A stretch of DNA of 64,000 nucleotides from Chloroflexota bacterium (GTDB lineage Bacteria; Chloroflexota; Dehalococcoidia; Bin125): positions 124,001-188,000 of the forward strand of contig JAPPFB010000002.1 of the NCBI GenBank assembly GCA_028875225.1, read 5' to 3'. Positions within the stretch are counted from its first letter, which is position 1. Each line of letters opens with the position of its first letter. The notes beneath the pieces were generated by a model. That model was given only the letters and a program-made list of their open reading frames with translations. It did not search any database and was not told the origin of the DNA. Positions 1 through 9,706 of this stretch are shown here, in pieces. A program made the position numbers and the translations under genes.

Positions 1-1523
1 TTCAGCTCGCCGACTTCCATCGGGTTCGCAGGATCCGAGAGGTCGAGGACGTAGAGCGGATCGACCAGGCGGAAGGTGACGACGTAGCCGACATCGCCGG
101 CGAACCGCACCGACTTGATCTCCTCCGTCTTGCCGAGTCCGCCGACGCGACCGACCTCGCGCAGTGAACCGGTCGGTCTGCCGTTGTCGTCGTCCACCGA
201 TTCGTCGCTGACCGCCTCGAGCACGGTCACACTGCTGACCCACGGCCAGCGGTTCCTGTTGGTCGTCGCCACGCGTAGGTATCCGTCGTGCTCGGACAAC
301 GACCATTGCGAGAGCAATTGGCCGGTCACTGTCGCGCCGCCGAAGTAGGTCGACTCGAGCGGGTCGGAGATGTCGAAGCGATGAATCGCCGTGTCGCGCC
401 ACCAGTTGTGCGGCGCAGCCAGGTAGAGCGAGTCGCGCGACGCGTAGACCGTCGGGTCCGTCGCCATGCCGAGCACGCCCACGCTGCCCCAATCGCCGAT
501 TCCTGCGGCGTCCTCACCGATGTTGAACGAGAGCATGAAGGCCGTACTGGGCAGCTCGCCCCAGCGGGTCGGCAGCCGATCTTCCGGCGCAAAGGTCTGA
601 GAGCACTCAACGGCGTAGCCGTGCGAGAAGGAGTTGTCGACGTGGTTCTGCAGACCGTACAACGGGAACCAGCGACCCAGCTGGAACGACCCCTGTAGCG
701 CTCGGTTGTAGCGCTCGGCATTGGTCCATCGATTCTGCCAGCCGAACGACCAGGGCGAGACGTAGGGAATCGCCGAGCTGTGTTGCATCGCGACCCGCAG
801 GTCGCTGCCCACCAGCCGTGCGCTGAGGAACCGGCCATCCAGGTCGAGCTCGTGGACCAGCGCCGGCGAGGACGGATCGGCAATGTCTATCTCCAGCAGC
901 TCCGCCTGTTGGCGCTCGTACCAGATGTCGTGAGCGGGCTTGATCAGTTCGTCATCGTCGACTTCGAGCGAAGTAGAGATGGCCGCCAGCTGACGAACCA
1001 CGATCGCCTTCCCGCTGCCGATCAGCAGTTCCTGCCGGTAGCCGCGCGCTGAGAAGTCGATCCGTCCCACTTCGACGAGCGGACCGTCTGCCGAGATCTC
1101 CGCAATCAACAGCGACTGTGGTCGCAAAATGTAGAAATGTGCGCCGTCGGTCTTGATGATGTCCGACTCGTCGACGCCGCGTTCCTGGATGTTGGTCCCC
1201 GTGTCCGACACCTCGCCCTCATCCACAGGACCGGTACCGGTGTTTGGCAACTCCGCGTCGCCCCCGACGCCGGAATCATCGGCCATGGCATCCTCTTCGA
1301 ATGCTGCTTCCTCCTCCTCTGCCACCGCTTCCTCTTCGTACCGCTCCTCCTCTGCCGACGCCACGGCCAGCCGCACGTAGTGATCGTGCAACTCGGCGCA
1401 GGTGTTGAACCTGCGCAAGGCCGGAGCCTCGGTCGACTGCGCCAGTGCGAGGTGTTGGGTAGCCACGACGGCGACCCCCAGGAGTGCCACAAGCACGATG
1501 AGCCAGAGTCGAGATCGGATCAT
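1..1523 (-). CDS. Secreted beta-propeller domain protein (C-terminus outside window)
   Basis: The reading frame is open from an ATG at 1521-1523 to the window edge, giving at least 507 residues; the end is missing. A GGGAGG ribosome site lies 6 nt before the ATG. A signal peptide or anchor covers about residues 1-26. A Glu/Ala-rich acidic stretch follows, then the motif NIQERGVDESDIIKTDG, and near the edge PLYVLDLSDPANPMEVGEL. These two motifs are typical of the secreted C-terminal beta-propeller family (PF09826, distantly WD40-like). Known members are exported and their substrate is unknown, so I assign no reaction. Its only close neighbour on the same strand is another secreted protein. Confidence 0.8.
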   Translation of the reverse strand, partial: MIRSRLWLIVLVALLGVAVVATQHLALAQSTEAPALRRFNTCAELHDHYVRLAVASAEEERYEEEAVAEEEEAAFEEDAMADDSGVGGDAELPNTGTGPVDEGEVSDTGTNIQERGVDESDIIKTDGAHFYILRPQSLLIAEISADGPLVEVGRIDFSARGYRQELLIGSGKAIVVRQLAAISTSLEVDDDELIKPAHDIWYERQQAELLEIDIADPSSPALVHELDLDGRFLSARLVGSDLRVAMQHSSAIPYVSPWSFGWQNRWTNAERYNRALQGSFQLGRWFPLYGLQNHVDNSFSHGYAVECSQTFAPEDRLPTRWGELPSTAFMLSFNIGEDAAGIGDWGSVGVLGMATDPTVYASRDSLYLAAPHNWWRDTAIHRFDISDPLESTYFGGATVTGQLLSQWSLSEHDGYLRVATTNRNRWPWVSSVTVLEAVSDESVDDDNGRPTGSLREVGRVGGLGKTEEIKSVRFAGDVGYVVTFRLVDPLYVLDLSDPANPMEVGEL

Positions 1524-1589
1524 GGAAACCTCCCGTGGGTCGGTGGCGGGGCAACGACGCCTCTTTCACAGTTGACGTTGAGGATGACG

Positions 1590-3566
1590 CTAATGTTCCC
1601 TCAGCGCATCGGCACAGCCATCGAGTCCGTCAATGACAGTCAGCTCCCAAACGCCGAGGCCTGCCAGGTCGAACGAGTCCGTGATTCGGGGATTGGAGGC
1701 GCTGCTGACCGTCAGCCGGTCGGCGCCTCTGATCGCCTCATAGAAGTCGTCGTCGTTTCTCGGAGAGATGGCGCGTCCTACTGGGGAGCGATTGCTCGTC
1801 CAGAGGTCCCAGGTGTCGGTCATGGTCGTTTGGTTGGCCGTCCACGAAACTTCGACGCTGGTACCCGAGGCAGCGAACGGGAATTCCCGCTCCAGGCCGT
1901 AGATCTCGATGCCCAGGCCGTCGATCCCGCAAGTCATCACCAACATCGGTTGGTTCGCGTCCTCGCGATGAACGCTGAGCGAATCGACCTGCAAGCGAAC
2001 CCATCCGTCCCAACGTCCGAGGATGAACCTCCCCCAGTGATAGGTGATCCCTCGCGCCGTATCCCAGAATTTGCCTGTCCGTGGTACGTCCGGTGCGGAT
2101 GGATGCGCGAGACATTGCTCAAGCAACGGTTGCACCGGTGTGCCAAACATCGCATCCAGCAACAATCGGCCGCTCAGCGTTGAGGCTGGTCCTAAGGTCA
2201 AATCAAGCGTGCTCCCTGCGATCACGACGTCGAGAAACTCCTTGATGTTGGCTGGCCGGTATCCGGCCCATGAATCGATCCAGATATCGTCACGAACATC
2301 TCCGCCGTCAACGCTCCACTGAACCCGCAACCGAGAGGCCGGTGACGGGCGATCGGGCGAGAGCGCCGAATGGGCTGATGGGCTCAGGCTGATGCCGCCG
2401 GCCAACCCCTGGTGACCGCAGACCACGTCGAACCACATGGACGGCTGTTCCGAATCGTTGGTTTGCATATCTCCATGCAACGGCGACTCTTGCCGCAGCC
2501 CCACCTCATTCAGTGACCTCGGACCCGCCTCCCGCCACCAGCCATTGACGTATGACTCGTTTCCCTCGAGTCGTCTGCTGTCACTGGCCGAGTAAGGCGG
2601 GGGCAGTAGCCTCGCCGCTTCAGCCAAGTAGTTGCCGCAATGATCGATGTTGTCCTGAATCGGCGTGCTGAACAGACCCGCGATACTGAACGCATAGCGC
2701 GGTAAATCGGTACCCGGCAACTCGATCTCAACAGCTTGACCGCGGTGCAAGAACTCCTGGTGGTCGACAGGCCGTGGCGATGCCACGACGCTGAACGAGC
2801 CATCTCCGCTTTGCCAGACGGACCAGTTTGCGACGTCCACTTCGCCGGTTTCCAGTCTCATCTGCACCGAAACGGTGGTTCCGAGTTCAGCGATCGGCAG
2901 CCGTCGAAGTTCAATTCTGAGGAGATCGCCACTGAGACAGGTGATTTCGAGCTGCACCTCTGGCTCACGCGATTCCCTCGACTTTGCCTGCAACGAGGTT
3001 GTCACGCGGCCCCGGAAATCCATCCAGGTCCGGCACTCGATCGCCTGGCCGATGTGACAGCTGTTGACATAGGCATAGGGCACGTGCGTCGGTCGAGGCG
3101 CGCGTAACGAGGAACTGTAGAGCCAGGTCCGCAGAGCCGGAAGCACGGGGAACAGTCTCGCGACCGGCAACAATCGCTCGGACCATTCACCAACGTCAAG
3201 AATCTGCAACGAGAATTCGATCTGGTCGTTGGCGAGTCGCCGCGCTGCGATCCGCACCTCGACCCCGTTGTCAAGTTGCAACGTGCCGGAATATCTCCAG
3301 GCGTCAACGGGAGAACTCGCCGGCAAGAAGCGCGGGCTGGGCAGCCGCAGCTCGCCCCAGCTGTCCCCCTGCCGTGCCTGCAACGCGAATTCGGTCGCGC
3401 CGCTCGCCAGGCGCTGTGCGGCGATTCGCACTTCGGCGGCGTCCTGCCCCTGCGCCCGCGCTTCGCGAACGAACCCGTCCCCTGGCTGTACGGCCAGGAC
3501 GGCGCCAACGACGCCGGCCGCCAGTAGCGGTAGCAGCAGGGCATATGGAATCGCGCGGCGAACCAC
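1590..3566 (-). CDS. Secreted repeat protein of unknown function
   Basis: 658 residues with a GTG start and a signal peptide (hydrophobic residues 7-27). Two copies of a module of about 55 residues follow, near residues 45-100 and 103-158. Each has the pattern EVRIAA-RL, then E-F-LQ, then W-E-LP-R-FP. The same module occurs in the binding protein at 58952-60412. The rest looks like three beta-rich repeats of about 150 residues. Each opens with a Cys in a TC or VC context (ITCLSGD, VVCGHQG, MTCGIDG) and closes with a Cys (NIDHCG, LLEQC, GLDGC), which suggests one disulfide per repeat. I recognise no enzyme motif. Surface binding or structure is a guess. Confidence 0.7.
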   Translation of the reverse strand: MVRRAIPYALLLPLLAAGVVGAVLAVQPGDGFVREARAQGQDAAEVRIAAQRLASGATEFALQARQGDSWGELRLPSPRFLPASSPVDAWRYSGTLQLDNGVEVRIAARRLANDQIEFSLQILDVGEWSERLLPVARLFPVLPALRTWLYSSSLRAPRPTHVPYAYVNSCHIGQAIECRTWMDFRGRVTTSLQAKSRESREPEVQLEITCLSGDLLRIELRRLPIAELGTTVSVQMRLETGEVDVANWSVWQSGDGSFSVVASPRPVDHQEFLHRGQAVEIELPGTDLPRYAFSIAGLFSTPIQDNIDHCGNYLAEAARLLPPPYSASDSRRLEGNESYVNGWWREAGPRSLNEVGLRQESPLHGDMQTNDSEQPSMWFDVVCGHQGLAGGISLSPSAHSALSPDRPSPASRLRVQWSVDGGDVRDDIWIDSWAGYRPANIKEFLDVVIAGSTLDLTLGPASTLSGRLLLDAMFGTPVQPLLEQCLAHPSAPDVPRTGKFWDTARGITYHWGRFILGRWDGWVRLQVDSLSVHREDANQPMLVMTCGIDGLGIEIYGLEREFPFAASGTSVEVSWTANQTTMTDTWDLWTSNRSPVGRAISPRNDDDFYEAIRGADRLTVSSASNPRITDSFDLAGLGVWELTVIDGLDGCADALREH

Positions 3567-3596
3567 TGTTCGTCGACAGGCTCGCGGCAGCGAGAA

Positions 3597-4772
<1,176 letters not shown>

Positions 4773-4910
4773 CTGGTGGATCCCCTCTGCGTCAGGTACG
4801 CGACCTTGGAACCATTCAAGTCTAGCGCTAGTCTTCGGATTCTTCGATGGCTCCGCGGCAGCGATCGGCTGGTAAGGTGACAGGGAGCGGGGTGAGCGGA
4901 CAAGCCTGGC

Positions 4911-7310
4911 ATGGGCGACGTGCCTCGACTGCAACACCTGTCCCTTCGCATCTGGGTTCTGGCGCCCGTGTTCGCCGTGTTGGCGCTGAGCGCCTGCGTC
5001 TTCGGCGGCGAATCCGAGCGCGACCTCTCGCAGTACTTTCCTCCGCCGCCGCAGGAAGGCGAAGCGCCGACACAGGATCAGGCGACGAGCGCCGGCGCCG
5101 CCGTGGGCGGAACGACCGACCAATCAGGGGCGTATACGCCGCCGGCCGAGGAGCTTGAGTACCTGGAGGTCGCACCCGCCAGCGCGCGCTTCGCCGTGCA
5201 GAGCTTCTTCCACCTGGTCGCGACCGGCGACCTGCGCAGCGCCTACCAGCGGACCTCGACCGAAACCCGCGAACGCATCACCGTCGAGGCGTTCGAGCAG
5301 CGCTACCGCGACGTCTGGGCCGAGGCGACCATCCGCGGCTTTACCTGGGAGGTCACTCCCCAGGAAGACGAAAACGCGTCCTCACATGAAGTCGTCATTC
5401 GCTATCAGACCACGTTCTTCGGCGAGATCGAGGAAATCATCCAGGCCCGCGCCCTGCGCCAACCCCATTGGGTCGTGGACTGGACGCCCGACCTGATGTT
5501 CAGCGGTCTGGGCTCGCCCGGATACCTGATCAACGCGCTGATCGAGACCCCGCCCCGCGGTCAAATCCTCGACCGCAACGGCGTCGTGCTCGCCGGCGAA
5601 ACCGACGTGACCATCGTCGGCGTCCACTGGGACTCGATCTCTGATGAAGAAGCGGTGCTGCGTTTCTTCGTCGATCGGCTGAACATGGCGGAAGAAGACG
5701 TCAGGGCGCTGATCTACCAGGACCTGCCTTCCTATCAGTTCATCCCGGTCGCTGTCCTGCCGATCGACACGCCGCCAGAATCGATCGGCGAGTTCGAGCG
5801 TCTGGCCTCCGATGGCATCCTGCTCACCCACCAGACTCGACGCTTCTATCCGTTCGGCAGCGTGGCGGCTCACGTGATCGGCTACCTCCAGGAGATCAAC
5901 CCGACTGAACTGGCCGAGTGGTTCGTCGAGGGATACCGCGCCGGGGACATGGTCGGCCGTGACGGGATCGAGCAGAGTTTCGAGCGCGCCCTCGCCGGCC
6001 GCCGGGGCGGCACGCTGCTGGTCGTCGATCCGATCGGCCGGCCGGTCCGCGAAATCACCACTCGCGCCGCGATCCCGGGCGCCGACATCCGGCTCACGCT
6101 GGACATTCGCGTCCAGGAACTCGCCGAAGCAGCGCTGGGCGAAGAGCCCGGCGCCGTCGTCGCCATCGATCCCCGTAGTGGTCACGTCCTCGCGATGGCC
6201 TCGTTTCCGAGGATCGACCCCAACACGATCGTCGACGGGGTCACGCAGGAGGAGTACGAAACCTACTTCTTCGACGAGCGACAGCCATTCATCAACCGGG
6301 CCCTCGAGCAGGTCTATGCGCCGGGCTCGACGTTCAAGATCGTCACCCTGGCCGCGGCGCTGGAAGGCGGCGGCTATGAGATCACCGACCGGATTGACTG
6401 TCCGGCGCACTGGATGGAGGTCGGCGATCAGCCGTTGCGAAACTGGAAAGACGAGAATCAGGGCAGAATCACCCTGTCGCAGGCGCTGGCCGAGTCCTGC
6501 AACACCGTGTTCTACGAACTGGGTCTCCACCTCGATCGGATCGATGACCAGCTCCTGCCGTCCGTCGCCTCGGGCTTCGGATTCGGCCAGGCCACCGGCA
6601 TCATCGGCCTGAACGAGGAATCCGGCGTCAATCCCGGCCCGTCGTGGAAAGAGGAACAGGTCAACGAGGCCTGGTTCACGGGCGACACGCTGAACCTGTC
6701 CATCGGCCAGGGCTTCCTCGCCGTGACCGTCCTGCAGCTGGCCAACGCCTACGCCGCCCTGGCGACCAACGGGGTGGTCAGCACGCCGATCATTGCGCAA
6801 TCCATCGAGCCGCACGGACGACCGCCGGAGGTGATCGATCGGCGTTCGATCAGCGTGCTGCCGGTCTCGGCGGACACGTTGGAGCAGTTGCAGGCCGCGC
6901 TGCGAACGACCGTGTCACAGCCCTACGGCACCGGCTTCTACGTGTTCCGCGGCAGCGTCCTGCGCATCGCCGGGAAGTCGGGAACGGCCGAAGACCAGGT
7001 CGTTGAGCCGGACGCGCTCGCCGACATCGACGATGAAGAGACCAACGAACTGAACGACGACGAGCAGATCGATGTCGAGTTGAACAGCGAGCAGACGCAG
7101 GACGAAGAGGCGGATGAGCAAGGCGCGCAGCAGGAGGAAGAACCGGAGCGCTATTTCACGCACGCCTGGTTCTCTGCCTGGGCCAACTTCGAGGAGCCGC
7201 GGCTGGTGGTCACCGTGGTCCTGGACGACGGCAAGTCGGGATCGGACGATGCCGGGCCGATTGTGCAGCGCATTCTCGAGGGCACGATTCTCAACAACTG
7301 GGTACCCTGA
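4911..7310 (+). CDS. Class B penicillin-binding protein, MecA-like lipoprotein transpeptidase
   Basis: 799 residues. It cross-links peptidoglycan outside the membrane. The N-terminus is a lipoprotein signal with lipobox LSAC (Cys29). An NTF2-like MecA-N domain covers about residues 85-190, the PBP dimer domain about 205-380, and the transpeptidase domain follows. The catalytic triad motifs are present: STFK (Ser473), SCN (Ser529) and KSGT (689-692). An Asp/Glu-rich insert of about 51 residues (697-747) sits between the KSGT strand and the next core strand (YFTHAWFSAWA), where the fold usually has a short turn. The metallopeptidase follows after 5 nt, so the two are probably co-transcribed. 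The N-terminal domain makes PBP2a/PBP3-like a better label than FtsI. Confidence 0.93.
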   Translation: MGDVPRLQHLSLRIWVLAPVFAVLALSACVFGGESERDLSQYFPPPPQEGEAPTQDQATSAGAAVGGTTDQSGAYTPPAEELEYLEVAPASARFAVQSFFHLVATGDLRSAYQRTSTETRERITVEAFEQRYRDVWAEATIRGFTWEVTPQEDENASSHEVVIRYQTTFFGEIEEIIQARALRQPHWVVDWTPDLMFSGLGSPGYLINALIETPPRGQILDRNGVVLAGETDVTIVGVHWDSISDEEAVLRFFVDRLNMAEEDVRALIYQDLPSYQFIPVAVLPIDTPPESIGEFERLASDGILLTHQTRRFYPFGSVAAHVIGYLQEINPTELAEWFVEGYRAGDMVGRDGIEQSFERALAGRRGGTLLVVDPIGRPVREITTRAAIPGADIRLTLDIRVQELAEAALGEEPGAVVAIDPRSGHVLAMASFPRIDPNTIVDGVTQEEYETYFFDERQPFINRALEQVYAPGSTFKIVTLAAALEGGGYEITDRIDCPAHWMEVGDQPLRNWKDENQGRITLSQALAESCNTVFYELGLHLDRIDDQLLPSVASGFGFGQATGIIGLNEESGVNPGPSWKEEQVNEAWFTGDTLNLSIGQGFLAVTVLQLANAYAALATNGVVSTPIIAQSIEPHGRPPEVIDRRSISVLPVSADTLEQLQAALRTTVSQPYGTGFYVFRGSVLRIAGKSGTAEDQVVEPDALADIDDEETNELNDDEQIDVELNSEQTQDEEADEQGAQQEEEPERYFTHAWFSAWANFEEPRLVVTVVLDDGKSGSDDAGPIVQRILEGTILNNWVP

Positions 7311-7315
7311 GGTCC

Positions 7316-7747
7316 ATGCGACGTTCACGATTTCGCCGCCTGGTTGAGCGTGCCCTGGACGAAATCCCGGACGCGCTCGCCGACCGGATGGAAAACGTCG
7401 TCATCCTGCTGCGCAATCAGCCAACCGAGGAAGAGCGGGAATCCGTGGGACTCGGGCCGCGTCAGACGCTGCTGGGCCTGTATGTCGGACAACCGCTGAC
7501 CAATCGCGGCTGGTACGGCGAGACCTTGCCCGACCGAATCATGATCTACCAGCAACCAATTGAGAGCATCTGCCGCAGCGAGGACGAAATTGTCGAGCAG
7601 GTCCGCGAGACCGTGCTGCACGAGGTCGCGCACCACTTCGGCATCGACGACGATCGGCTGGACGAGATCGGCATCGCCCCGCCGCCCAGAAACCATGTCC
7701 GCGGCGCGATCAATCTGACCGAGCGCCGGACCCCCTACCTCGAATAG
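7316..7747 (+). CDS. Metallopeptidase family protein (minimal zincin, PF06262)
   Basis: 143 residues, the normal length for this small zincin family. The zinc and catalytic motif HEVAHHFGIDDDRLDEIG (HExxH plus downstream acidic ligand) lies near the C-terminus. There is no signal peptide, so it should be cytoplasmic. It begins 5 nt after the PBP gene, with GAGG overlapping the PBP stop as its ribosome site. Its 3' end overlaps the convergent glycerate kinase gene by 13 nt. The substrate is unknown for the family. Confidence 0.9.
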   Translation: MRRSRFRRLVERALDEIPDALADRMENVVILLRNQPTEEERESVGLGPRQTLLGLYVGQPLTNRGWYGETLPDRIMIYQQPIESICRSEDEIVEQVRETVLHEVAHHFGIDDDRLDEIGIAPPPRNHVRGAINLTERRTPYLE

Positions 7748-8853
7748 CGCCTCAGCAGACGTACGACGGCGGCTGGAACCAGTTCTCCGGTTCGAACCAT
7801 CGCCTCCTCGACAGGCATCCCGGGAGGCGTCGACGCTTCAGAGTCGATCAGGCCGGGAAGCTCCGCGTCACCATCAATCAGGCCGGCAATGGCGAAGCAG
7901 GGAACATTCGCCGTCTTCGCCAGCTCTGCCACTCCGGCCACGGTCTTGCCGTAGGCCGACTGAGTGTCAAGACGTCCTTCGCCCGTGATCACCAGGTCCG
8001 CCTGCGCGATCCGTTCAGGCAGATGGACTGCGTCCGCTACTGCCGCGAAGCCCGACTGCAGCGTGGAGCCGCAGAACGCCATCAACCCCGCCGCGAGTCC
8101 CCCTGCCGCGCCTGCTCCGGGCACATCGGCGACCTTCGCTGTCAGATCGCGCTCCAGGATTGCGGCAAAATTCGACAAGGCACGGTCGAGTTCGGCGACG
8201 CAGACAGGATCGGCTCCCTTTTGCGGTCCGTACACGGCACTCGCGCCTTCTGGCCCCAGCAAGGGATTCTGCACGTCGCAAAGGACGGTCATTCCGACTT
8301 CGCCGAGTCGAGCATCGAGCTGGTTGATGTCGATTGCCGCCAGTTGGGCCAGCGATGCCCCTCCAGGAGGCAGGCGCTGACCCTCGTCATCAAGGAAGAC
8401 GGCGCCCAATGCTTCGGCCATGCCGGCGCCGCCGTCGTTCGTGGCGCTGCCGCCCACGCCGATCAGGATTCGTTCGACGCCGGCGTCAAGTGCGTGGCGG
8501 ATCAGCTGGCCGGTGCCATGGGTCGATGCTCGGCGTGGATCCAGCTCCTCCTGGCGCAGCAGCGTCAGTCCCGACGCCGCGGCCATCTCGATGACCGCGG
8601 TGCGGCCCTCGTCGATCCGGCCCCAGCGGGCGTCGACCGGACTGCCCAGTGGACCGTCAACCCTGGCGATGGATGTGCGTCCGCCGGCCGCGTGGACCAT
8701 CGCGTCGACCGTGCCCGGACCGCCGTCCGCGACCGGAGCCATGTCGACGAGCGCCTCGGGATACATCGATGAGACGCCGCGTTCAATGGCGGACGCGGCT
8801 TCGACGGCAGTCATGCTGCCCTTGAACTCTTGCGGCGCGATAACAACGCGCAT
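7735..8853 (-). CDS. Glycerate kinase (type 1, GlxK/GarK family)
   Basis: 372 residues, full length. Phosphorylates D-glycerate with ATP, linking glyoxylate or serine breakdown to glycolysis; known members make 2- or 3-phosphoglycerate and sequence alone does not decide which. Visible family motifs are the N-terminal IAPQEFKGSMTAVEAA, GVGGSATNDGGAGMAEALGA in the middle and VITGEGRLDTQSAYGKTVAGV near the end. It starts 3 nt after the stop of the small membrane protein gene, so the two are probably translated together. Confidence 0.93.
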   Translation of the reverse strand: MRVVIAPQEFKGSMTAVEAASAIERGVSSMYPEALVDMAPVADGGPGTVDAMVHAAGGRTSIARVDGPLGSPVDARWGRIDEGRTAVIEMAAASGLTLLRQEELDPRRASTHGTGQLIRHALDAGVERILIGVGGSATNDGGAGMAEALGAVFLDDEGQRLPPGGASLAQLAAIDINQLDARLGEVGMTVLCDVQNPLLGPEGASAVYGPQKGADPVCVAELDRALSNFAAILERDLTAKVADVPGAGAAGGLAAGLMAFCGSTLQSGFAAVADAVHLPERIAQADLVITGEGRLDTQSAYGKTVAGVAELAKTANVPCFAIAGLIDGDAELPGLIDSEASTPPGMPVEEAMVRTGELVPAAVVRLLRRYSR

Positions 8854-8856
8854 GGG

Positions 8857-9069
8857 TCAATCGCCTGCCCCGATGCCGAGTATGCGCAGAATGCCGATGA
8901 TCAGAATGGCCACCACCGCCAGCAACAGGGCGAGCCGGATCCTCCGATAGACGGAGAGCAGGTTGCCGAAGGTCAGCAGCCCGCGCATGTACAGCACGGC
9001 GATCAGCAGGGCCAGGATCACGATGGCAACGAGGATGCTCACCGCTTTATCGTACGCGCCGCCGAGCAC
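8857..9069 (-). CDS. Small two-helix membrane protein, unknown function
   Basis: 70 residues from a GTG at 9067-9069. Two hydrophobic helices, about residues 11-33 and 46-64, are separated by a basic turn (VYRRIRLA), so a hairpin membrane topology is expected. A second GTG at 9040-9042 would give 61 residues and still keep both helices; I cannot decide between them. It sits 3 nt upstream of the glycerate kinase gene and overlaps or follows the small zinc-ribbon gene. No function is assigned. Confidence 0.6.
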   Translation of the reverse strand: MLGGAYDKAVSILVAIVILALLIAVLYMRGLLTFGNLLSVYRRIRLALLLAVVAILIIGILRILGIGAGD

Positions 9070-9277
9070 TCCGAGGTCGGGATCCGAACCCGCAAATCAC
9101 GCAGACGATCCGTCGCCCATGATTCGCCGTCGGGCCGGCGCAGCGCGGACAGGCGGAACTCCCGCGCCGAGGTCGCGGATAGGACACTCGAGGACTCGGC
9201 AGGGGATCCAGCATCAGCGGCAATTGCGCGCCCCGGGCAATGAATCCGGTGCCCGACCCAGGACTCTTGATCGACAT
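9047..9277 (-). CDS. Small zinc-ribbon-like protein
   Basis: 76 residues from an ATG at 9275-9277. The C-terminal half holds two CxxC pairs, CPRC and CVIC, 13 residues apart, and ends in a basic tail, as in small zinc ribbons. The N-terminal half is Pro-rich with no predicted fold. Support comes from a good promoter at 9312-9340 reading into it and from the genes that follow closely on the same strand. It is short and I recognise no named family, so a chance frame is possible. Confidence 0.4.
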   Translation of the reverse strand: MSIKSPGSGTGFIARGAQLPLMLDPLPSPRVSYPRPRRGSSACPRCAGPTANHGRRIVCVICGFGSRPRSARRRVR

Positions 9278-9311
9278 CTCGCCATCCGGTACGTACGTTC
9301 TGTTAAGTAGA

Positions 9312-9348
9312 AAGGTAGGACGCACGTACGGCGTTGTCAAATCTGACA
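9312..9348 (-). promoter_or_regulatory. Sigma-70-type promoter with overlapping palindrome
   Basis: Read on the minus strand: TTGACA (9335-9340), a 17-nt spacer, then TACCTT (9312-9317). The -35 box is perfect and lies inside an inverted repeat TGTCA-aatc-TGACA (9335-9348), a plausible repressor site. The 7-mer ACGTACG occurs within the spacer (9324-9330) and again downstream (9291-9297), 33 nt apart, about three helical turns. It would drive the zinc-ribbon, membrane protein and glycerate kinase genes. Confidence 0.5.
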
Positions 9349-9413
9349 GTTGCCTGGATGACAACGCGCCCGGGATGCCTGGTGAAAGCGTTCGCAAATC
9401 CAACAGATGAAGT

Positions 9414-9501
9414 CGCCCCCGCGTATGCGGGGGCGCCGAGTGAGTATGAGAATCGCGAGGTCCCGCCCCCGCATCAAGTACGGGACAGGCTGCGCGGGGC
9501 C
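9414..9501. repeat. Dispersed hairpin repeat, family B (copy 1)
   Basis: A 9-bp stem CGCCCCCGC/GCGGGGGCG with loop gtat at 9414-9435. Further right is a lone arm GCGGGGCC (9494-9501) followed by a flank ending in GGATTGGT. The same parts, in the opposite orientation, form the copies at 26112 and 47506. The stretch 9468-9486 contains CCCCGCATCAAGTACGGG, related to the hairpin at 24050. The region 9278-9537 holds no gene that I can support apart from the promoter and this repeat. Confidence 0.65.
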
Positions 9502-9537
9502 GACCTGGATTGGTGAAGGTGCGGCTTACCGATGGAA

Positions 9538-9669
9538 CTACTGCTGATCCTCAGGACGGTCCAGCCAGTCGACGAAGTCGCGCATCTTTTCGTTCAGCGT
9601 GTCGTAGCGACCCCGGTCGGCGGCGACGAGAATGCTGACGAACAGGATTGCCAGTCCAATCTCCACCAT
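9538..9669 (-). CDS. 43-residue putative membrane-anchored peptide
   Basis: A short frame with ATG at 9667-9669 and TAG at 9538. It is preceded by GGAGGTGCGAG, a near-perfect Shine-Dalgarno at good spacing. The peptide has one hydrophobic helix (about residues 3-17, IGLAILFVSILVAA) followed by a charged soluble tail with Asp, Arg and Trp. It diverges from mtaB, which starts 37 nt away. No family is recognised. The strong ribosome site is the main evidence that it is translated. Confidence 0.5.
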   Translation of the reverse strand: MVEIGLAILFVSILVAADRGRYDTLNEKMRDFVDWLDRPEDQQ

Positions 9670-9706
9670 CTCGCACCTCCGTCAGCGCTTGCTGTCAGTA
9701 TCGTAG

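Noticed and set aside
4773-5123. Upstream extension of the acyl-CoA dehydrogenase
   Set aside because: It has no family sequence and overlaps the divergent PBP gene. The conserved start is at 4772.
9070-9100. T-arm-like sequence GGTCGGGATCCGAACCCGC
   Set aside because: No acceptor stem, anticodon arm or D-arm can be folded around it on either strand, so it is not a tRNA; it lies in the Cys-rich end of the small zinc-ribbon frame.
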